Part shown: piece by piece, positions 57,889 through 64,000 of the stretch
How positions within the stretch are numbered: position 1 is the first letter of the stretch
Layout of the letters: each line of letters begins with the position of its first letter
Assembly: GCF_009727055.1 (NCBI RefSeq)
Contig: NC_052350.1
Coordinates: 29,368,000 to 29,431,999 of the forward strand
DNA length: 64,000 bases
Source: Benincasa hispida
Lineage: Eukaryota; Streptophyta; Magnoliopsida; Cucurbitales; Cucurbitaceae
Reading direction: 5' to 3'
Made by a program: the position numbers and the translations under genes
The notes under the pieces: model-generated
What the model was told of the DNA's origin: nothing
What the model saw: the letters and a program-made list of their open reading frames with translations, nothing else
Databases searched by the model: none

Positions 57889-59931
57889 TGTTGGGATTGG
57901 TGTCCTAATTCGTCTAGAGTCTCGTAGTTTATAAACATTGTACACATTGTTATTAATAAAATAAGAGTTATTTTATTTACATTTACTTATATCCAATAAA
58001 CAAAGATCCGTAGTTATTTTATGTAAACTTAAGCATGTATATGAGGTATACAAGTGGATCATGCCTTAAGTAATAACCTAAATGGTTTGTAGTATAAGGA
58101 TAAAAGAGGGATACCATATCCTGGTGACACTATGGATATGACCTATTTTGTAGAGGCTTACAAGTGTTGTAAACTACTACGGATGGTCTAATCCTGACCA
58201 TTCATGTAGATACATGTGAGCGGGGGTGTCCTATACAAAGAGTTTGTATAAGACCAGACCACGAGATGCCTTGTCTCTTTATATAACACCATTGATACTT
58301 GAGGCTTACATCTCACTTAAATGACCATAGGTGACATGACCTTAATCTTGAGTGTTTTGGGAACTCCTGCTTATGAGGGTGGTCTTTTGATTAGTATGGG
58401 TGAGTGGCCAGATTGCCAACTCAACAAGCATACCTTTCTAAGTATTTGTTTGATTGGGGAGTTGAGAACTCAGTTACACAAGATGGAATTCACTCTTTCC
58501 CCAAAGCAGGGGTAAGTAGATAAATTGCTCCCTTAAGGGTTGATTTAGGTCTTGAACATAGTGGCCACACCCTCTCTTTGGAAGAGAGGACCCAGTCATA
58601 ATAGAACTATGACTTATTTTTCATTAAAGGAATCAATGGTACTTAAGAAGTTAGATGTAACTACAAGGGCAAAACGGTAAATTGGCCCAGCTGTACTTAC
58701 AAGCAATCTGTGAAGGATTATCACACTATTGATTGGTTAATATGGACACAGAAATATATCTATGGTGAGAAGAGTGCAACTGTTGGTCTTTAGTAGAGTG
58801 CTCGACAGTTAACGAATGGTGGATCCAGTGACTAAAGAGTTTAGTCAGTTATTCACGTATCGTTGAAGCTTCAAGCTACAGGTCCATAAGGTCCCCTTGG
58901 TAGCTCAATGGATTTACATTGAGAATCAGATTTTGGTGTTTATTTGAAGTGTTCAAATTAACAAAAGGAAATTTAATTATATATAATATAATTGGTGTAA
59001 TGTATGAGATACATCAAGTGGAGGAATTAATGTAAATATGATTTACATTAAGTACCATAAAATAGAAAAAGAACTATGGTTTGTATATTTTATGAAATGA
59101 AATATTAAAACTATAGGTTATAAATATAATATGGTAAGTTGGTTATCATATTTATTTAAAATATATTAATTATTTGATAATTAATTCTTTTTCTCTAATA
59201 GCCGATTGAGTGGGAGGTTATTGGTAGTTTTATGGTAACCGTGAGATAAAAAGGAATTTTTTCCCTAAAATTAGAAGTTTCCTCATTCGGAAAGAACTCA
59301 CGGATAAACTATCAAGTAAAAGTGGTTTACTAAGTGATAGCATTGAGAGACTACACGATCAGCTAAGCGATCACTTAGAGTTGACTATACAATAGTCATT
59401 CAGTTGATCGTTGCTATACGATCGAGTGGCTTAGTCTATGCGATAGGTTGTCGTTTACTAAACAATCGAGCATATCATCTATACGATAAACAGTGTCTTA
59501 TCTCCCACTTGTTCGATCGTCTACTCGATCATAGACCTCATACGGAGCCCACAACTTTTGGATTCTCACATCGAGAATACCAAGGTAACCATTGTGGTGG
59601 TGTTCTCACTCAGTTTGTGAATCGAGTTAGACTCGATTGGATCGAGGAGTTGTTGGCCGTTCATTGTGTTCATGTTCGTTGGTTATACCGATCATTGTGT
59701 TTGAATGTTGTTGTGGATGTTGTGTAGATTGATTGAGAGATTCATGAAGAATGGTTCTTCAAAGGCGTGCATCCTCTATCCCTTGTATCATCGTTTAGCA
59801 TGCTGTAATTTCTAGTTGTGCATGACCTGTTAGTTTCCATTTTAGATTGTATTTGTTTGTGTTCAATTCGAATGAAATTTGGAACGATCTCTTCCGCTGC
59901 TCATGAAAATCCTCGTGCTTGACTTCCTTCA
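57889..59931 (+). mobile_element. Solo LTR A4 inserted in copia G
   Basis: 2043 bp, from TGTTGGGATTGGTGTCC to GACTTCCTTCA. Perfect 5-bp target-site duplication GTACT at 57884-57888 and 59932-59936. It lies in the RNase H codons of copia G, which continue on both sides, so it is younger than that element. It has the LTR core CAAGATGGAATTCACTC (58481), a CCTCTCTT/AAGAGAGG hairpin (58571-58589) and a CGATCG-rich array (59355-59530). Frames of 107 and 64 residues show no motif. Confidence 0.93.
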
Positions 59932-60707
59932 GTACTATTGCAATGGATCAGTATGGCTATTATCGTCTTTTCCCATAGGAAAATCCCTAATAGCAAACTT
60001 CTAAGCCAGCCTACTTCTTCACTAGTTGTTGCTAGTGCTATCATTTCTGACTCCATCGTAGATTGGGCTAAGATAGTATGTTCATTGGATTTCCAAGAGA
60101 CAGTTATGCCTTCTATATTGAAAATATAGCCACTTGTAGCCTTTGAATCATCTAAGAGGGAGTTCTAGTCAGCATTGTTGAACCCTTCCACGATAGCAGG
60201 AAACTTATGATAATGTAATCCTAGGATTTGGATTTTCTTCAAGTACCTCATAACTCTTACCATAGATTCTAATGCTCTATACTAAGTCTTCTTGAAAACC
60301 TACAAAGTAATCCTACAACATAAGCTATATCAAGCCTAGTCCAGCATATCTGAGACGACCTATGATACTCGCATAATCAGTTTGATTAACATTATCACTA
60401 GTGTTCTTAAACAACTTAACACTAGGGTCATAAGGAGTACATGCTGGTTTACATTCAAAGTAATTATATTTCTTTAGAATCTTTTCTATATAGTGAGATT
60501 GATCCAAAGAAATTTCCTTTTTAGACCTAGTCATTTTTATGCTTAAAATTACACTCGCTTCTTCTAAGTCTTTCATATCAAAGTTTGCACTCAACGTGAA
60601 TTTCACATTATTTATGACGTGCAAGTTCGATCCAAAGATCAACAAATCATCTACATATAAGCAAAAGATCATGCAAAGATCATTTTCAAAATTGTAGTAC
60701 ATGCATT
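59932..60707 (-). pseudogene. Copia G reverse transcriptase and RNase H (5' side)
   Basis: 60702-60325 (125 residues) holds the RT palm end with CLYVDDLLIFGSN (YVDD at 16-19), FDMKDLEEASVILSIKMTR and RLRYAGL. 60320-59937 is RNase H with stops: [19 protein letters not shown], then [16 protein letters not shown], up to the GTACT flank of LTR A4. The E of the TMESE motif, one of the catalytic acids, is kept. RT upstream of about 60707 is missing because LTR B starts there. Confidence 0.9.
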
Positions 60708-61010
60708 TGTTATTGGGTTGTATGTCCTAAAACTCGCAGTTTGTAAAGTTAAAACATTTTCTATTATCAATAAAAATGTTATTCAACATTTATTCAATAA
60801 AGTTGTTCTTGAATTCATAAATTGCACTTATAAAGAGTAAATCCAATAAACTAAGATCCATGACTATTATATGAATACCTGAACTTTATGTGGAGACATA
60901 AAGATGGATCAAGTTCGAGTAAATAGTCAAAACGGTCTATAGTATGCAAATAAGGTTGGGTGCCTTATTCTGGTAATACTATTGGATGCGGCCTACTCTG
61001 TAGTTGTTAC
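60708..61010 (+). mobile_element. LTR B-like, 5' fragment
   Basis: Starts TGTTATTGGGTTGTATGTCC and contains ACTATTGGATGCGGCCTACTC. It resembles the LTR at 21900-22985 and the copia B LTRs. It is cut at 61010 by LTR A3; sequence that fits its middle resumes at 63025 after the artifacts. Confidence 0.75.
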
Positions 61011-62713
61011 TGAAGGATCTCTTATTCAAAAGAATCAGTGAGTGGAAACAAGATCTTTCCAAGCCCATTGTGAAAGAATAAACACATGCATAAACATACA
61101 ACAAGAACATTATGCATTATAGAGAAAATTACAGCATTTTTTCTTACTAAAACAAAAAGAATCAAGAAACATACTTTTGAAGAACTCTTCTTCACATATT
61201 CCTTCAATCTACACTGGTCAGGTGTCCCAGTGACATCTCAACGATCATGATCTCTCGCTCTCACTGAAATCACAAACTGTCTGATCCTTGAACAACAACC
61301 CTCGACACTACCACTCAAATCTTGGTATTCTGAAGTGAGAATCCAAGAGGTATGGGCTCTATGTGAATTTGGTAGAGGGAAGGAGGAAATATACGATTGA
61401 GCTACATGATCGAGTAAGTGGGAGAAAGGTTTAGTCTATCATATAGATAGTGGGTACTCGATCGTATAATAAACTCTCGCTCTTGTGAGCAATCGTCTAG
61501 CAACCTCTCGCTCAATTGTTTAGTCTCTTGAAAGGGCTATCGTATAGTATCTCGTGAGCGATCGATTAATAATGCGATAATGAAGTGATATTTCGTAAAA
61601 TGAAAAGTATTTTCATTTTATTCTTCAATTATTAAAAATTGAAATTAACCTCCCACTTGCACGATTAATGGAGAAAAGAAATAACCAACTAAAACAATTA
61701 TCTCATAATTGTTTTTATTATAAATAAATATAATAACTAACTTATCATATTATATTTATAACCTATAGTTTTAATATCACATCATAGTAATATTTAAACT
61801 ATACTTCTTTTCCCCTTTATTCAATGTAAATCATATTTATATCAATTTCTATAATTAATGTATCTAATACATCAAATCAATTTATATCACATACAATTAA
61901 ACCAATTTAATTATATCATATATAATCAAATTCCCTCTTGTTAATTTGAACACTTCAAACTAACCCAAAAACTGATTCTCAACTTGAATCCATTGAGCTA
62001 CCAAGGGGACCTTATGGACCTGTAGCTTTAAGCTCTAATGGTACGTGAATAACTGACTAAACTCTTTAATCACGATATTCACCATCCGTTAACTGCCGGA
62101 TACTTCACTAAAGACCAACAAATACACTCTTTTCACTACAGATATATTTTTGTGTCTATTGGATATAACCAATCAACAGTCCATAACCCTTCATAGATCG
62201 CTTGTAAGTATAGGTGGGCCAATTTACCGTTTTGTCCCTGTAGTTACATCTAACTCCTTCAATACCACTGGTTCCTTTAATAAACAATACATCATAGTCC
62301 TACTATGAGTGAACACTTCTTGGGCCATGAGAAAGTGTGTGGCACCACATCATTCAAGCCCCGAAATCAGCATTTAAGGGAGCAATCTATCTACTTACCG
62401 CAAGGAGTGAATTCCATATTGTATAGCTGAGTTCCCAGCTCCCCAATCAGACGAATCCCCAAAGTGGTAGGTTTGAGTCAACAATCTGGCCACTTGCACC
62501 CATATAAATCAAAGAACCGCCGTCATAGGCAAGAGTTCCCAACTCATTCAGGATTAAGGTCATGTTACCTATGGTCATCCTAGTGAAATGAAAGTCTTTG
62601 TCATGAACGACGTTATATAATGAGACTAAACATTTTGTGGTCCGGTCTTATATAAACTCTTTTGTATAGGATACTTTCTCTCACATGTCTCCACAAAATG
62701 ATCAGGATTAGAC
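61011..62713 (-). mobile_element. LTR A3, truncated at an adapter artifact
   Basis: Minus-strand A-family LTR. The 3' end is TGAAGGATCTCTTATTC at 61011; it runs to 62713 (ATGATCAGGATTAGAC), where a mosaic-end adapter replaces the rest. About 330 bp of the 5' end is missing compared with A2 and A4. It has the CGATCG-rich stretch (61390-61570), GAATTCCATATTG near 62407 and the ACACTTCT/AGAAAGTGT hairpin (62313-62338). It seems inserted in LTR B, but the right side cannot be trusted. Confidence 0.85.
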
Positions 62714-62751
62714 CTGTCTCTTATACACATCTAGATGTGTATAAGAGACAG
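62714..62751. other. Tn5 mosaic-end junction adapter (artifact)
   Basis: Perfect 38-bp head-to-head mosaic end. LTR orientation flips here: minus-strand LTR A to the left, plus-strand LTR B to the right. Confidence 0.96.
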
Positions 62752-62986
62752 GGGACATAGGGTGCAAGATGGAATTCACGCGTACTCGATTTAGGGATAG
62801 GAGGAAGATTGTTCTCTTAAGTGTTGAATCTAAGTCTTGAATAAGGGGCCCCACCCTCTCATTGGCCTCATAGGAATTTGATTTAATGAATGGATCACAA
62901 ACCAATTGTTCATTACAGGATCAGTGAAAATTAAGGACTAAGACGTAATTTCGGAGGTAAAACAACATTTGACCCAGCCGTTATTA
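62752..62986 (+). repeat. Perfect 235-bp duplicate, copy 1 (probable assembly error)
   Basis: LTR B middle (GGGACATAGGGTGCAAGATG ... CCAGCCGTTATTA), identical base for base to 63039-63273. It is bounded by adapters on both sides, so it is almost surely one genomic segment written twice. Confidence 0.93.
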
Positions 62987-63024
62987 CTGTCTCTTATACA
63001 CATCTAGATGTGTATAAGAGACAG
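62987..63024. other. Tn5 mosaic-end junction adapter (artifact)
   Basis: Fourth perfect 38-bp copy, between the two 235-bp duplicates. Confidence 0.96.
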
Positions 63025-63450
63025 AGACTAGGTAGCTGGGGACATAGGGTGCAAGATGGAATTCACGCGTACTCGATTTAGGGATAGGAGGAAGATTGTT
63101 CTCTTAAGTGTTGAATCTAAGTCTTGAATAAGGGGCCCCACCCTCTCATTGGCCTCATAGGAATTTGATTTAATGAATGGATCACAAACCAATTGTTCAT
63201 TACAGGATCAGTGAAAATTAAGGACTAAGACGTAATTTCGGAGGTAAAACAACATTTGACCCAGCCGTTATTATGAACAACTTATGAAGGGTCGACTTAC
63301 TGATTATGGTAAAATCAAGTGGACACAAATATATCTATGGTGAGAAGAGTGCAACTATCGAGCTATAGTGGTGTGTCACGATAATTAACGAATATTGATT
63401 AATTCGGTCTAAAGAGTTTAGCCAATTAATCTCAAATCATTGGAGCTCAT
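63025..63450 (+). mobile_element. LTR B-like fragment (contains duplicate copy 2)
   Basis: Resumes LTR B at GACTAGGTAGCTGGGGACAT and runs through AAGATGGAATTCACGCG, GACCCAGCCGTTATTATGAA and GAGTGCAACTATCGAGC to about 63450, where it changes abruptly into minus-strand gag/protease. Copy 2 of the 235-bp duplicate is 63039-63273. Confidence 0.75.
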
Positions 63451-64000
63451 TGACATCTCCCACTGCTTTTGCTGAAATGACTTCCCCTGTTTCCACCTTG
63501 AAAGTCATTTCATACTCTAAGAGTTATTTCCAAGCAGTAGTTTCCTGTAGAAAAGTGCAAACATGGTTAGCGGCTCTTGAATCTAATATCCAGATCGAGT
63601 GAGAATTTTCCACTAAACATGTTTTAAATACAAGTAAATTTGATTTACTTTGGCTTTTCTTTTCTACTTTCTTCTCAGCCAAATACTTCGGGCAGTCCCA
63701 TTTCCAGTGCTCGTCTTCTCCACAATGGACATATTTTCTTTTGGGAGCATTGTTTTTCTTTGCAGTGGGTTATTTATTCCATTTTTCCTTTTTCTTCATC
63801 TGTACATTTTTGTCATTAGATGAAGAAGGGACATACTTCTTTTTGTCAGTAGGTTTCGCTCCTGACAAAGAACCCTTCAGAAATTCCTTTTGTCGTGATA
63901 CAACATTTGCTTCACTCTCTTTCAATTTCATCATTTACTGATAAGTCTGTAGTTTGTTTAATAAAGTAGTCAAATTGTAACTTATCTTATTCATTACAAA
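63451..64000 (-). pseudogene. Copia B-type gag and protease, inverted second copy
   Basis: Minus-strand relative of the gag/protease at 27366-28349, running off the window end. From right to left: gag end (TTLLNKLQTYQ near 63950), Lys/Ser-rich linker, zinc knuckle (about 63690-63735) and protease. The knuckle reads Y-V-H-C-G-E-D-E-H-W-K-W-D-C, so its first Cys is Tyr. The protease motif (about 63590) reads ILDSRAANHVC, D-S-R in place of D-S-G/T-G. Homology stops at about 63451 where the protease meets LTR B, so pol is missing. Not functional. Confidence 0.88.

Noticed and set aside
59404..59727. 107-residue frame in LTR A4
   Set aside because: Overlaps the variable CGATCG-rich array and is not shared by the other A copies.
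1..64000. CRISPR array, phage, toxin-antitoxin or other bacterial system
   Set aside because: All tandem arrays lack regular unique spacers, and all recognisable proteins are plant LTR-retrotransposon domains. The only bacterial sequence is the synthetic Tn5 mosaic end.

Overview
This is a gene-poor, AT-rich stretch of a plant nuclear genome made almost entirely of decayed LTR retrotransposons, some nested in others. I see no intact host protein-coding gene, no rRNA or tRNA gene, no CRISPR array and nothing bacterial. Plant origin follows from the Ty1/copia and Ty3/gypsy pol motifs, the TGGTATCAGAGC initiator-tRNA-Met primer sites, a tRNA-Asp-type primer site and plant-style LTRs with TATAAATA boxes. 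A cucurbit is my best guess, from recalled resemblance of several repeats (for example the TCTATCAGTGATAGAC palindromic element); this is not proven here.

Layout. 0.6-1.65 kb: copia gag/protease remnant (-). 2.6-7.5 kb: a GTTGGTCGTCGG-type minisatellite split by a solo LTR (A1, target-site duplication GGTGG), itself split by a second solo LTR of the same family (A2). 7.6-10.3 kb: two more solo-like LTRs (C and D1). 11.7-17.2 kb: copia element E (-), broken by a 2 kb LTR-like insert. 17.9-21.1 kb: gypsy deletion derivative. 21.7-25.6 kb: LTR fragments, one with a tRNA-Asp-type primer site. 26.3-32.9 kb: copia element B (+). 33.8-34.4 kb: AT-rich minisatellite. 34.8-39.7 kb: copia element F (-) with both short LTRs. 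39.8-44.9 kb: two palindromic MITEs and small repeats. 44.9-50.6 kb: a structurally complete but stop-riddled chromodomain gypsy element with perfect CCAAA target-site duplication. 51.5-51.8 kb: the only promoter-like island. 52.3-56.4 kb: solo LTR D2 and three minisatellites. 56.4-60.7 kb: copia G (-) interrupted by solo LTR A4 (TSD GTACT). 60.7-64 kb: LTR B and LTR A pieces, then an inverted second copy of the B-type copia gag.

Four perfect 38-bp copies of the Tn5 mosaic end joined head to head (13999, 52316, 62714, 62987), flanked by duplicated local sequence, are library-adapter junctions left in the assembly. They are not biology, and the structure around them, above all 62.7-63.3 kb, is unreliable.

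The most interesting biological signals are LTR-level. A core containing GATGGAATTCACT recurs in about ten LTR copies of at least three families. A small hairpin beside it keeps pairing through apparent compensatory changes. There are several independent solo-LTR events with readable target-site duplications. No protein here looks functional, and I found no convincing new biological system.
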